A stretch of 38,044 nt of DNA from Parcubacteria group bacterium GW2011_GWA1_40_21 (GCA_000996205.1 LBYO01000016.1:1-38044); one strand, 5' to 3'. Shown: positions 26,812 through 35,022, numbered from the stretch's first letter. Notes: generated from the sequence alone by a model not told the origin. Made by a program: numbers and translations.

Positions 26812-27039
26812 TTACAACATACCAGCAAGTTCTTTTGGTGAAATATTAATTTCTCTAAGAATTTGTCTCAGCAACCCTTTCCCGATATCTTCGTTGCTGC
26901 GATGAGGGACTAAAGTGAATCTTCCGTCGGGATGTTTGAAAAACATATGAGAACCTTTCTGTCGGATTTTGCAAAAACCCATTTTATTTAGTGCGCGAAT
27001 TATGTCTTTTGATTTTAACGAAGGAAGCCGTTTGCTCAT
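26812..27039 (-). CDS. hicA: HicA-family toxin
   Basis: GFCKIRQKGSHMFFKHPDGRFTLVPHRSNEDIGKGLLRQILREI. Confidence 0.93.
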   Translation of the reverse strand: MSKRLPSLKSKDIIRALNKMGFCKIRQKGSHMFFKHPDGRFTLVPHRSNEDIGKGLLRQILREINISPKELAGML

Positions 27040-27284
27040 ACTGTTACCAGATCAAGTCCTAAAAAATTAGGCTCATATGCAAAAAGCTCTAATTTCTTTC
27101 TATATTGAGGATCAGTCTGGGCAACCTCAAGACATAAGGAGATTGCTTCCCTCACTCTTTTTTTAAGCTCCGCGATAGTTTTTGCTTGCGTGTGGCAACC
27201 GGGCAAAGATGGAACAGACGCGACAAACAAGCCATCTGCGTCTTGCTCTATAATAACCTTAAATTGTTGTTTTTCCTTTATCAT
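27036..27284 (-). CDS. hicB: HicB-family antitoxin
   Basis: QDADGLFVASVPSLPGCHTQAKTIAELKKRVREAI; 4-bp overlap with hicA. Confidence 0.93.
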   Translation of the reverse strand: MIKEKQQFKVIIEQDADGLFVASVPSLPGCHTQAKTIAELKKRVREAISLCLEVAQTDPQYRKKLELFAYEPNFLGLDLVTV

Positions 27285-27387
27285 TTTTAAAAGTATAATC
27301 CTTAAAAAATAAAAAACAACTAACTCCGCGATGGGGTGCCATAGAGATTGAGATTGATTTATTCTGACACAGGGTTAATATTTCCTA

Positions 27388-27808
27388 ATGAAAACAAATA
27401 CTGCCGCAAAAAACAAAAACAAAGTTTTTGTTATTTCTTAGCGGATACACGCCGTCGCCCGTGGACAGATTCGGTGTGGAAAGAAAAGACTTTGCCAAAG
27501 TCGCTTTGAATTCTCAAAAAACAATCGCTTGGGAATCTGTCGAAAATCCGGCCAATTTTATCAAAAATTTGAAGAAAGAAGGATTTCATATTGTTGCGAT
27601 AGAACAGGCGAAAAATTCCGTTGATTATAAAAAAGTAAAAATTAAGAAGCCCGTTTTATTTCTTGTCGGCAATGAAGTAGAGGGCATTCCTCAAAAACTT
27701 CTAAAACTTGCGGACATTGTCGCGGAGATCCCAATGAAAGGCGACAAAGAATCGCTCAATGTGTCAGTGGCTTTCGGAATCGCTTTGTTTAGGATGTTGG
27801 GAATTTAG
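27388..27808 (+). pseudogene. TrmH/SpoU-family methyltransferase remnant
   Basis: FLSGYTPSPVDRFG and VGNEVEGIPQKLLKLADIVAEIPMKGDKESLNVSVAFGIALFRML intact, N-terminal HNIRS..NVGS region absent; ATG at 27388 is out of frame. Confidence 0.65.
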
Positions 27809-27940
27809 AACATTGGAAATTTAGAATGATACAAATAATTGATGTTTATGATACAATTAAATGCCCTTAGAATAAGGATTTTTTGGTAATTATCTCAAAA
27901 ATGATGCAATTAAGACTATTTAATGATACAATTTCGCTGT

Positions 27941-28849
27941 ATGGAAAAACTCACAAAAAGGGAATTAAACATCCTTGAATTTATCAGGAAAAACAAAAAA
28001 GCCGGCAATGCCGAGATAGTAAATTATCTCGCATCCATTTCTTCTGGCGCTTCAAGAATAACAATAATAAGAAGTATAAATGCGCTGATTAAAGCCGAGC
28101 TTGTTGAACGCAAAGGAGAAGGCAGAAGCGTTTACTATGAAGAGAAATCGGCAAATCCTCTGCTCGCTTATTTTGACATTGAAGAATATTTTAAAAAATC
28201 TCCCGATGAGAGGAGTTTGGCTTTTGAAAGATTTAATTTTGGAATTTTTGACAGCCTTGGTGGAATTTTTTCCGAAGGGGAATCGGAAATTTTAATAAAA
28301 GAAAACAAAGAAGCCGAAGGGCACAAAAAAAAAGAAGCGACGATGATTTTAAACCATAAAAAAGCTCTGGAATATATTATAGGAAACAGAAACGAGTTTA
28401 AAAACTTAACATTGAAAAAGATTGAAGATGTTCACGGTCTTATCGTTGACGGATTGAGCGTGGCGAAAGGTTTAAGAAAAAAAGCCGTGGGCATTACCGG
28501 CACCAAATACAGACCGTTGGATAACGAATACCAGATAAGAGAAATGATGGGAAAAACGGTTGAGGTTGTAAATAAAAAACTGAACGATCCTTTTTCCAAA
28601 GCGATTTTTACAACGCTTATGATTTCTTACATCCAGCCGTTTGAGGACGGCAATAAGCGCGCATCAAGGCTTTTGGGGAACGCCATTCTTTTGGCAAACA
28701 ATGCTTGCCCGCTTTCTTACAGAAGCGTCAATGAGGCTGATTACAAAAAAGCGGTGATTCTTTTTTATGAGCAAAACAGCGCCAGATTTTTCAAAGAATT
28801 ATTTATTGAACAATTCAAATTCGCCGTCAGTAATTATTTTTTGGCTTGA
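27941..28849 (+). CDS. Fic-family protein with N-terminal winged-helix domain; catalytic His reads Gln
   Basis: wHTH-like N-terminus (NAEIVNYLASISSGASRITIIRSINALIKAELVER) and Fic motif variant IQPFEDGNKRASR. Confidence 0.88.
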   Translation: MEKLTKRELNILEFIRKNKKAGNAEIVNYLASISSGASRITIIRSINALIKAELVERKGEGRSVYYEEKSANPLLAYFDIEEYFKKSPDERSLAFERFNFGIFDSLGGIFSEGESEILIKENKEAEGHKKKEATMILNHKKALEYIIGNRNEFKNLTLKKIEDVHGLIVDGLSVAKGLRKKAVGITGTKYRPLDNEYQIREMMGKTVEVVNKKLNDPFSKAIFTTLMISYIQPFEDGNKRASRLLGNAILLANNACPLSYRSVNEADYKKAVILFYEQNSARFFKELFIEQFKFAVSNYFLA

Positions 28850-28967
28850 CAAGAAGCTCAATTTGTGCATAATAAGAGCAGATTTTGATAATTCAAGCCT
28901 GATTCTAGCCAATCTGGTTTGGTACTTTAACAATAGTCTACTGGACTAAAATGAAAGGAGAAATGTC

Positions 28968-29318
28968 GTGAAAATACTAGATAATGATTTAAGAAATCAT
29001 TTTTTCAAACACTTTTTACCAAGCCTTAGCGGAAGGAAATTTTATGAACCAACTGCGTTTGGTTATTCGGTTTTTGAAATTTACCCCATAACCGCCAAAG
29101 AAAAGGAAAAATTAACCAAGTGTGTTGTGTTGGAAAAAGTGGAAAATGGTTTGGATAAAGCCACCTTGATAAAAGGCCACGATCATAATGGCAGGGTTTT
29201 TTCAGTCATAAGGATATTAGTTCAGCAAAAGGCGGTAGAGAATTACGATTATCCAGCACTTCCAACTTTACAAGAAATTTTTGATGAATTTCCGCATTTT
29301 AGAATAGACGATCGGTAA
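28968..29318 (+). CDS. hypothetical protein (GTG start)
   Basis: SD GAAAGGAG; upstream TTGACA-N16-CATAAT promoter; own terminator. Confidence 0.7.
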   Translation: MKILDNDLRNHFFKHFLPSLSGRKFYEPTAFGYSVFEIYPITAKEKEKLTKCVVLEKVENGLDKATLIKGHDHNGRVFSVIRILVQQKAVENYDYPALPTLQEIFDEFPHFRIDDR

Positions 29319-29353
29319 TTTATTGTGACATTATTTCTTTCAGCCGTGTTTTT

Positions 29354-29400
29354 AAAGCAGGTCCGTTGGTCCAAACAGTGACGCGACCTGCTTTTTCTTT
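29354..29400 (+). terminator. intrinsic terminator
   Basis: AAAGCAGGTC...GACCTGCTTTTTC. Confidence 0.8.
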
Positions 29401-29408
29401 TGGCATTT

Positions 29409-30356
29409 TTACAACTTTTGGTGTAAGTGGCAGAAATGCGCGGAGCGGCCGCCGACTTTTAGGCGGGCGATTATACCGCCGTCTTTCTTTTGGCATTTTT
29501 CTCCTTCCAATCCGTAAACATAAAGCATTTTTTGATATCCTCCCTTATTGCCGGAAGGGTCGCGGTAGTCAGAATCGGAAGTGCCTCTGGCTTCAATCGC
29601 TTTCTTTAAAATTTTTTTGGTAGAAGTGAAAATTGATTTCATTTCTTCTTGAGTCAAAGACGAAACTTGCCTCAACGGGTGAATTCCGGCCAGCCACAAA
29701 ATTTCATCGGAATAAATGTTGCCGATACCGGCAAAGACGGACTGATCCATCAAAACCGTTTTAATTTTCCCTTTTTTGCCGGCTTGTCCCGTTTGTGGCG
29801 GGGATAGCCGATCTTGGAATTTATTAAAATCAAAATCTGGGGCGGTCGGATCGGGGCCTAAATTATTGATATCTTCCAGTTCGCTTAATTTATCGGTCGG
29901 ACACAGCAGAACTTTGGCGAATTTTCTTAAGTCGCTTAAGGCCAGTTGCTTGCCGTTGGATAAATCAAAAACAAGATGAATAAAGCGGTTTTGGGGGTCG
30001 TCTCTTATTGCCCCCGCTTCTTTGCCCAGCCATCTTGCTCCGCCTTTCTTGGGCGGGGTTACCAGTTCCCATTTGCCGTAAAGAAAATGGCCGGTCATTT
30101 TCTGATGGACGAGGATTGTCTTGTTGCCAGTTAAATCAATGAGAATATTTTTACCCAATCTTCGAACATCTAAAATTTTCTCGCCGACAACTTCTTTTTT
30201 AAAATTTTCAAAGGGGGTATTTTTTCCGCCTAAGGCGGACCCGCCTCGGGCGGGAAACATCTTTTCCCAGTCAGTCTCAACACCCGCGATTTTTAGTCCC
30301 GGCAAAATTTTTCGCAAATCCGATACTATGGTTTGGACTTCGGGTAATTCAGGCAT
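29409..30356 (-). CDS. mutM: formamidopyrimidine-DNA glycosylase
   Basis: MPELPEVQTI N-terminus; GIGNIYSDEILW; C-terminal zinc-finger-like segment. Confidence 0.95.
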   Translation of the reverse strand: MPELPEVQTIVSDLRKILPGLKIAGVETDWEKMFPARGGSALGGKNTPFENFKKEVVGEKILDVRRLGKNILIDLTGNKTILVHQKMTGHFLYGKWELVTPPKKGGARWLGKEAGAIRDDPQNRFIHLVFDLSNGKQLALSDLRKFAKVLLCPTDKLSELEDINNLGPDPTAPDFDFNKFQDRLSPPQTGQAGKKGKIKTVLMDQSVFAGIGNIYSDEILWLAGIHPLRQVSSLTQEEMKSIFTSTKKILKKAIEARGTSDSDYRDPSGNKGGYQKMLYVYGLEGEKCQKKDGGIIARLKVGGRSAHFCHLHQKL

Positions 30357-30642
30357 AAATTTCAATCTTAAAAATAAAATCTAAAAACTGATTAAAGTCT
30401 AAAAAATAAAAACTTTTTACCTTACCAAAATAAGTCGGGTTGGTTTTGCCTGACTCAAATCTCGCTATGGCTGATTGTTTTGTGCCGAGTTTTTGGGCAA
30501 GCGTTTCTTGGCTCAAGCCGGCTTTCAAGCGTTTTCTTGTTATCATTTCTATTAGAGCGTATTGAGGCGCTAAATCACCATAAGCCTTTTTGACTGTTTT
30601 ATCTTGCAGTAGTTTCTTTTTTAATTCATTGAAATTTTTCAT
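30349..30642 (-). CDS. XRE-family HTH antitoxin with aberrant C-terminus
   Basis: RLKAGLSQETLAQKLGTKQSAIARFESGKTNPT then FYFLDFNQFLDFIFKIEIYA. Confidence 0.85.
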   Translation of the reverse strand: MKNFNELKKKLLQDKTVKKAYGDLAPQYALIEMITRKRLKAGLSQETLAQKLGTKQSAIARFESGKTNPTYFGKVKSFYFLDFNQFLDFIFKIEIYA

Positions 30643-30666
30643 AATGCTAATATAACATATATGTTA

Positions 30667-30978
30667 TTATTGTTCAAGGCCGTCAAATCTTTTTATGGCG
30701 ATGCTGATTTCTTTCTTTGGTATCTTAGAAGTTTTTTTGATAAAACCGTGCAACAAAATCGCTTTGTTTTTGGAAAAAGCGTAAAAAATTCTAACATTTT
30801 GACTGCCGTGGATTCTTAACTCAAATATTCCCCTTAAAACCATTTTACTATGAGGCAACCCAAGCGCATTGCCAAACTTTTCCAGCAAGTTGATTACATG
30901 GATTGTTCTTGCGGCAGTATTTTTCTCCAGCGATTCAATGAATTTCTCAACAGAGTTATTGTAGATTTCAATTTTCAT
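30667..30978 (-). CDS. RelE/HigB-family toxin
   Basis: LRGIFELRIHGSQNVRIFYAFSKNKAILLHGFIKKTSKIPKKEI. Confidence 0.9.
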   Translation of the reverse strand: MKIEIYNNSVEKFIESLEKNTAARTIHVINLLEKFGNALGLPHSKMVLRGIFELRIHGSQNVRIFYAFSKNKAILLHGFIKKTSKIPKKEISIAIKRFDGLEQ

Positions 30979-31065
30979 TATTATTTTTTTTCATCTCGCT
31001 AATATTTTTTGGTAAACATATCATTACCGGACGGCGTAAATTTATGTATAATTTATATCACAACA

Positions 31066-32316
31066 ATGAAAAAAATATTATACATATCTTTATTTTGCGC
31101 AATATTTTATTTTTCCTGGTTTTTTGCGGGAAGCCCGGATATTTTGAGTTGGCAGAAAATTTCTATAATCAAGAATGCTAAAAATTTCATCGCGTCGGTG
31201 TTTTTTGCCGACAGCACTACGACGGAGGCGCTGAAAGAGCATTATTCCGCGGTTGAAAAGACAAAAAGTAAAATAAAATTGCTCATCGTCGCGGGACACG
31301 ACGATGAATCCGGCGGAGCGGAGTTTAGAGGAGTGAAAGAGGCGAAAATCAACCTTGACCTGGCGCTAAATTTGGCGGAATTTTTTAAGAGCAACGATAA
31401 ATTTGAGGTCACTCTTGTCCGTGATAAGAACGGCTACAATCCTATTTTCCTTAATTATTTTGACAAAGAAAGAGAATCAATAAAAGAATTTTCCAAGAAA
31501 CAAAAAGAAACAATGTCCGAGCTTGTCCGCGCAGGCGATGTGTTTAGCGTGGAAGGGGTCATTCACAATTCCGCTCCAGCCGAAACGGCCTTGAAACTTT
31601 ACGGCATAAACAAATGGGCCAATGAAAATAATATTGATATCGTCCTCCACATACATTTCAATGACGATCCGACTCGCAATAGAAAAAGGCAGGAGGAAGG
31701 AAAATATTCCGGCTTTGCCATCTATGTTCCCGAAGCCCAATACTCAAACGCCAGAGCAAGCAGGGCAGTGGCAGAGCCGATTTTCAGCCAGCTGGCGAAG
31801 TTTTATCCAGTGAGCAATTTTATACAGGAGCAAGATGGAATCGTGGAAGATCAGAAGCTTATTGCCATCGGTGCGCATAATACCCTTGATCCAGTCGGAA
31901 TGCTCATTGAGTACGGCTACATATATGAGTCGCAGTTTACAAATGATAAAATAAGAAAATCTGTGATAAAAGAGCTAGCTTTTCAGACCTATATCGGCTC
32001 GGTCAGCTTTTTTGAGAATAACCAGAAAAAATTACTTGCTTATGATACTTTACTTCTTCCTCATAAATGGGAAGAGACTCTGCAAAAAGGCGTAAAAAAC
32101 AACGAGTCAATTCTCGCTCTTCAAACCGCCCTGAATTTTGAGAAGTTGTATCCGCCGGAGGGTTTTAATAAGCATGATTGTCCGATAACCGGAAATTTCG
32201 GCCATTGCACTTCGCTGGCTTTGAAAAAATTTCAGAAAAAATACGGCATCAATGATGAGGCAGGCGAAATGGGGAAGCTGACGAAAAATAAACTCAATGA
32301 GATGTATTCATTCTGA
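31066..32316 (+). CDS. N-acetylmuramoyl-L-alanine amidase-like protein with peptidoglycan-binding C-terminus
   Basis: LLIVAGHDDESGGAEFRGVKEAKINLDLALNL; IDIVLHIHFND; C-terminal LALKKFQKKYGI. Confidence 0.78.
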   Translation: MKKILYISLFCAIFYFSWFFAGSPDILSWQKISIIKNAKNFIASVFFADSTTTEALKEHYSAVEKTKSKIKLLIVAGHDDESGGAEFRGVKEAKINLDLALNLAEFFKSNDKFEVTLVRDKNGYNPIFLNYFDKERESIKEFSKKQKETMSELVRAGDVFSVEGVIHNSAPAETALKLYGINKWANENNIDIVLHIHFNDDPTRNRKRQEEGKYSGFAIYVPEAQYSNARASRAVAEPIFSQLAKFYPVSNFIQEQDGIVEDQKLIAIGAHNTLDPVGMLIEYGYIYESQFTNDKIRKSVIKELAFQTYIGSVSFFENNQKKLLAYDTLLLPHKWEETLQKGVKNNESILALQTALNFEKLYPPEGFNKHDCPITGNFGHCTSLALKKFQKKYGINDEAGEMGKLTKNKLNEMYSF

Positions 32317-32361
32317 AAAAGTTAAAAGTTTATAAAGTTATCAAGTTCATAAAGTTAAGAA

Positions 32362-32470
32362 CCCCGAATTACGAAATGCAAAAATTCAGGTCCTCGGGCC
32401 GCAAAAGTTGTTTATCTCTAAATGTTTTTGCTCAACCAGACCTGAATTTTTTGCATTTCGTAATTTGGGG
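32362..32470. repeat. family A long-hairpin element, copy 3
   Basis: CCCCGAATTACGAAATGCAAAAATTCAGGTCCTCGGGCCGC...GACCTGAATTTTTTGCATTTCGTAATTTGGGG. Confidence 0.92.
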
Positions 32471-32517
32471 TAAGAAAAAAAAGATTCTATGAAATTAAAA
32501 GTATAAACTTTTAATTT

Positions 32518-33090
32518 CTAACGGCTTGCCCCAAGAATTTTAAGCGCTTGCTTAACCCTTTCGCTTGCGCCTGTGATGTTTTTGTCAACTTGTTTAAGAG
32601 CTTCTCTGGCTTGGCTTTGGCTGTAGCCTAAAGATTTCAGCGCTTCCATCGTATCCACCTCGTCTTTCAAGCTTATTTCGCCGGATTCTTCTCGGCCGAA
32701 TTTTCCTTTTAGCTCCAATATTATTTTTTCAGCGATTTTTTTGCCGATGCCGGAAACTTTCACGAGATGGGAGATGTCTTCCGAAGCCACGGCTTTTTTA
32801 AGGGTCGGAATAGTGGCGGCGTTAATGACTCCCAAAGCTGTTTTCGGTCCGATTCCGGAAATGGAAATAAGCATTTCAAAAAAATTCAACCCCTCTTTTT
32901 CTTCAAAGCCGTAGAGGGTGAGAGCGTCTTCGCGAACCGCCAAATATGTCCAAAGTGAAATATTGGCGGACTCTTTTATTTTTTCAAGCTGTTCAGAAGC
33001 CAAAAAAACTTTATAACCAACTCCGCCGACCATAAGAATTATGAATTTTGCGTCTTTGTGTTCAACAGTACCTTTTAATTTGGAAATCAT
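32518..33090 (-). CDS. ruvA: Holliday junction DNA helicase RuvA
   Basis: MISKLKGTVEHKD; ISGIGPKTALGVI; VSGIGKKIAEKIILELK. Confidence 0.95.
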   Translation of the reverse strand: MISKLKGTVEHKDAKFIILMVGGVGYKVFLASEQLEKIKESANISLWTYLAVREDALTLYGFEEKEGLNFFEMLISISGIGPKTALGVINAATIPTLKKAVASEDISHLVKVSGIGKKIAEKIILELKGKFGREESGEISLKDEVDTMEALKSLGYSQSQAREALKQVDKNITGASERVKQALKILGASR

Positions 33091-33093
33091 ATA

Positions 33094-33216
33094 TAGGACT
33101 TACGCAGTCGGCGCATTTCTTCGTTGCTTCGCTCCGATGCTCCCTCACCATACTGCGAAGTATGGTTCGGTCGCTTCTCGCTCGCGCCTTGAACTGCATC
33201 CAACTGCGTAAGTCCT
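33094..33216. mobile_element. MITE-like element with 18-bp TIRs, no ORF
   Basis: TAGGACTTACGCAGTCGG...CCAACTGCGTAAGTCCTA (17/18 match), flanked by ATA on both sides; internal perfect hairpin ACCATACT-GCGA-AGTATGGT. Confidence 0.75.
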
Positions 33217-33342
33217 AATAATGATAACACGAAGCGAAAAATGAGACAGGCCTGTGATTTTTGGCACTAATATGCTAGTCTGACACCAGTTATTTTATTT
33301 TGCAGTTCTTTTCAATTTGAAAAAAAGGGGGGGGAAGATGTT

Positions 33343-33789
33343 ATGAGTCCAATAGCTCATGTGATTATAGAAATTTTAGCCGGTGGCGGTCTCATTTCTT
33401 TGTGTCTTAAGTTGTATAAAGATAAAAGAAGAAACTTAGAAAATGGAAAAATAGAAATAAAGTTTACCGAGACTTACAAGGAAGAAGAGTCAATCAACAT
33501 TAGGCATATAGATTTGATTTTAGAAATCAAGTACCGCTTGTTAGGGGGAGAGCACAACAAAGAAGAAACAGCCATAATAATTAACGATCTAATGAAAAGG
33601 CAATGCAAAATCAGAGGATTTCGGATTAGAAATAATACCAAAAAAACTTTCAACGAGATAAAAGATATTATGGAAGAAATTAAGCCTTTGTTGCCGTGTC
33701 TCGCTAATTCTGAAATGGTTGACATAAAATATAAAATTTCGGAAATGACAATTCCGAATTGGCCAAAAGATATTTTTGTCAAAGCTTAG
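33343..33789 (+). CDS. hypothetical protein with N-terminal membrane anchor
   Basis: SD AAAGGGGGGG; ORF of 148 aa. Confidence 0.7.
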   Translation: MSPIAHVIIEILAGGGLISLCLKLYKDKRRNLENGKIEIKFTETYKEEESINIRHIDLILEIKYRLLGGEHNKEETAIIINDLMKRQCKIRGFRIRNNTKKTFNEIKDIMEEIKPLLPCLANSEMVDIKYKISEMTIPNWPKDIFVKA

Positions 33790-33834
33790 ACAAAAATCAC
33801 CCAACATCTGATAATTTTTTTAAGGAGAAATAAT

Positions 33835-34182
33835 ATGGGTAAAGGGAACAAGCCTCGTTTTACCAGAGTTAGAAAAGATGCCAAAATTAAGGCGAGGTCG
33901 CAGAAAGTGATATTACTGACGACACTGAGGGTGAACGCAGATTCAAAGCTAACAAAGCCAACAAAGACGCACAAGAAAGTTACGAATTTATCCAACTTCT
34001 TTTATTTATTTCGACATTTTAGCTCAAAACAGACAAAATTGAAAAGCCTTTTATCTTCGGATAAAAGGCTTTTTTCTATGCCGGTCTTGTTTTTTGCAAA
34101 AAGTCTGCTAGAGTATCTCAATAACAAAGATAACAATAATTATTCATTTAGATTCTGTAAAATTTTATTTGTTAGATTTTAA
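33835..34182 (+). CDS. hypothetical small protein, possibly frameshifted
   Basis: SD AAGGAG; start MGKGNKPRFTRVRKDAKIK; coding character seems to move to another frame, see findings. Confidence 0.45.
   Translation: MGKGNKPRFTRVRKDAKIKARSQKVILLTTLRVNADSKLTKPTKTHKKVTNLSNFFYLFRHFSSKQTKLKSLLSSDKRLFSMPVLFFAKSLLEYLNNKDNNNYSFRFCKILFVRF
34042..34077 (+). terminator. intrinsic terminator
   Basis: AAAAGCCTTTTATC-TTCG-GATAAAAGGCTTTTTT. Confidence 0.9.
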
Positions 34183-34217
34183 TTAGATTTGAGATTTTAA
34201 TTTTTAGATTGAAACAC

Positions 34218-34481
34218 ATGCCAATAATACAATCAGCAAAAAAAGCCTTAAGAGGGTCAAAAAGAAAGAGAGTTTATAACATCCGCCGAAAGGATGCCAT
34301 GAGTGATGTTCTTAAAAAGATCAAGAAACTTGTCGCCGAAAAGAAAGTAGCGGAAGCCAAGGCGATATTGCCGTCAGCTTATCAAGCCATTGATAAAGCC
34401 GCTAAAATCGGATACATCAAGAAAAACAACGCATCCAGAAAAAAGTCCCGAATATCGGCGTTGATAAAAAAAGCCGCCTAA
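34218..34481 (+). CDS. rpsT: 30S ribosomal protein S20
   Basis: MPIIQSAKKALRGSKRKRVYNIRRK...AIDKAAKIGYIKKNNASRKKSRI. Confidence 0.95.
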   Translation: MPIIQSAKKALRGSKRKRVYNIRRKDAMSDVLKKIKKLVAEKKVAEAKAILPSAYQAIDKAAKIGYIKKNNASRKKSRISALIKKAA

Positions 34482-34482
34482 A

Positions 34483-34512
34483 AACAAAAACTCCTACAAG
34501 GAGTTTTTGTTT
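34483..34512 (+). terminator. intrinsic terminator after rpsT
   Basis: AACAAAAACTCCTACAAGGAGTTTTTGTTT. Confidence 0.85.
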
Positions 34513-34522
34513 TAAATTACCA

Positions 34523-34571
34523 ATGCCCCCGCGAGGAATCGAACCTCGATTGCAAGCTCCGCAAGCTTGCG
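34523..34571 (-). pseudogene. 5'-truncated tRNA-Arg-like sequence (anticodon arm, T-arm and 3' acceptor strand only)
   Basis: CAAGC-TTGCGGA-GCTTG, CGAGGTTCGATTCCTCG, CGGGGGCA; no D-arm or complementary 5' acceptor strand. Confidence 0.7.
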
Positions 34572-34592
34572 TCCCCCGCCTGCCATAGCCTA

Positions 34593-34664
34593 TGCCCCTG
34601 TAAGGAATCGAACCTTAATTTCAGGTTCCGCAAACCTGCGTTCTATCCATTGAACTACAGGGGC
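34593..34664 (-). tRNA. tRNA-Arg (anticodon GCG)
   Basis: GCCCCTG/CAGGGGC acceptor, D-arm GTTC/GAAC, anticodon arm CAGGT-TTGCGGA-ACCTG, T-arm TAAGGTTCGATTCCTTA. Confidence 0.88.
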
Positions 34665-34746
34665 TTAGGGCATGGCGGGCAGGTATCCACCCCGACGTTA
34701 ATGTCGGGGAGCCGACCGTAGCGTCGGCTTTGAACGACGAATTCTG

Positions 34747-35022
34747 TTATGCCGTTAGTCTAATATAGCCGTCATTTATCATTTTTTCAATACAGTCTTT
34801 TCTTTTGAGATTTTTTATTTTCATTTCTATTTTTCGAGCAATAAGAAGAGAGTCATACTCTTGAGACAAAACCAATTTAAACCCATTCATTTTTTTGGTT
34901 GTCTGAGTGTGATCATTGTTATGCTGTTTCAATCGTCTTTCTAAATCGTTGGTACTGCCAACATAAAATTTACTATTGTTTCCCTTAAGTATATAAACGC
35001 ACCCCTTCTTTTTTGTTTCCAT
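34747..35022 (-). CDS. GIY-YIG nuclease domain protein
   Basis: CVYILKGNNSKFYVGSTNDLERRLKQHN. Confidence 0.92.
   Translation of the reverse strand: METKKKGCVYILKGNNSKFYVGSTNDLERRLKQHNNDHTQTTKKMNGFKLVLSQEYDSLLIARKIEMKIKNLKRKDCIEKMINDGYIRLTA

Noticed and set aside
33094-33216. Assignment of the ruvA-proximal element to a named IS family
   Set aside because: TIR and TA/ATA flanks are compatible with more than one family; no search could be run.
34747-35022. GIY-YIG protein as a homing endonuclease acting on the truncated tRNA-Arg
   Set aside because: It resembles the small stand-alone GIY-YIG (YhbQ-like) family and no intron is visible; adjacency alone is not evidence.
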